DNA of 23,772 bases from JAMLHH01 sp964653095 (GTDB lineage: Bacteria; Bacteroidota; Bacteroidia; Chitinophagales; JADIYW01). Positions 23,768-23,772 of this stretch are shown here, piece by piece (within the stretch, counting starts at the first letter, position 1; the number at the start of each line of letters is the position of its first letter). The stretch is from assembly GCA_964653095.1 (NCBI GenBank), contig CAZZEH010000041.1:1-23772 (forward strand), given 5' to 3'. The notes beneath the pieces are model-generated. The model was not told the DNA's origin and searched no databases. It worked only from the letters and a program-made list of their open reading frames with translations. The translations under genes were made by a program, and so were the position numbers.

Positions 23768-23772
23768 GATTG

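Overview
The window looks like a chromosomal segment of a Bacteroidota bacterium. It is AT-rich. It carries two large surface proteins ending in a type IX secretion (Por) sorting domain, several lipoproteins whose mature ends begin CKKD, a DUF6134 protein, and promoter-like boxes of the Bacteroidota type (TTG, about 20 bases, TAnnTTTG or close). I cannot place it below phylum.

Left end, about 1-3500: an accessory island. Read on the minus strand, it holds a frameshifted DUF3223 gene with an HNH-like tail, then a 3' remnant of a tyrosine recombinase, then about 140 bases with two hairpins, then a reverse transcriptase that I identify as Drt3a. Its stop codon overlaps the GTG start of a second gene that runs off the window and resembles Drt3b. 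Drt3a plus Drt3b is the two-polymerase, RNA-containing anti-phage system DRT type 3. Upstream of the DUF3223 gene lies about 500 bases of non-coding DNA with several nested inverted repeats and a dispersed-repeat-like segment, which probably marks the island edge.

Middle, about 3490-15090: mostly ordinary genes. They are a DUF6134 protein whose natural start codon seems lost, a periplasmic S9-peptidase-like protein lacking its catalytic Ser and His, an exonuclease-endonuclease-phosphatase lipoprotein, dihydrolipoyl dehydrogenase, a two-gene YeeE/YedE sulfur-compound transporter with its own terminator, a glutamine-type NAD+ synthetase whose glutaminase nucleophile Cys is Gly, and an AddB-like PD-(D/E)XK nuclease converging on it.

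Right, about 15100-20010: two tandem paralogous BspA-like (DUF285) surface proteins with T9SS signals. They are duplicated together with their promoter and leader. The first copy has a frameshift separating the signal peptide from the body. The second is intact and carries two fused header-plus-repeat modules. A strong terminator closes the pair.

Right end, 20150-23772: aspS with a perfect TAnnTTTG box, a small alpha/beta hydrolase translationally coupled to it, and two related lipoproteins on the minus strand with a direct repeat upstream. No tRNA, rRNA or CRISPR array was seen.
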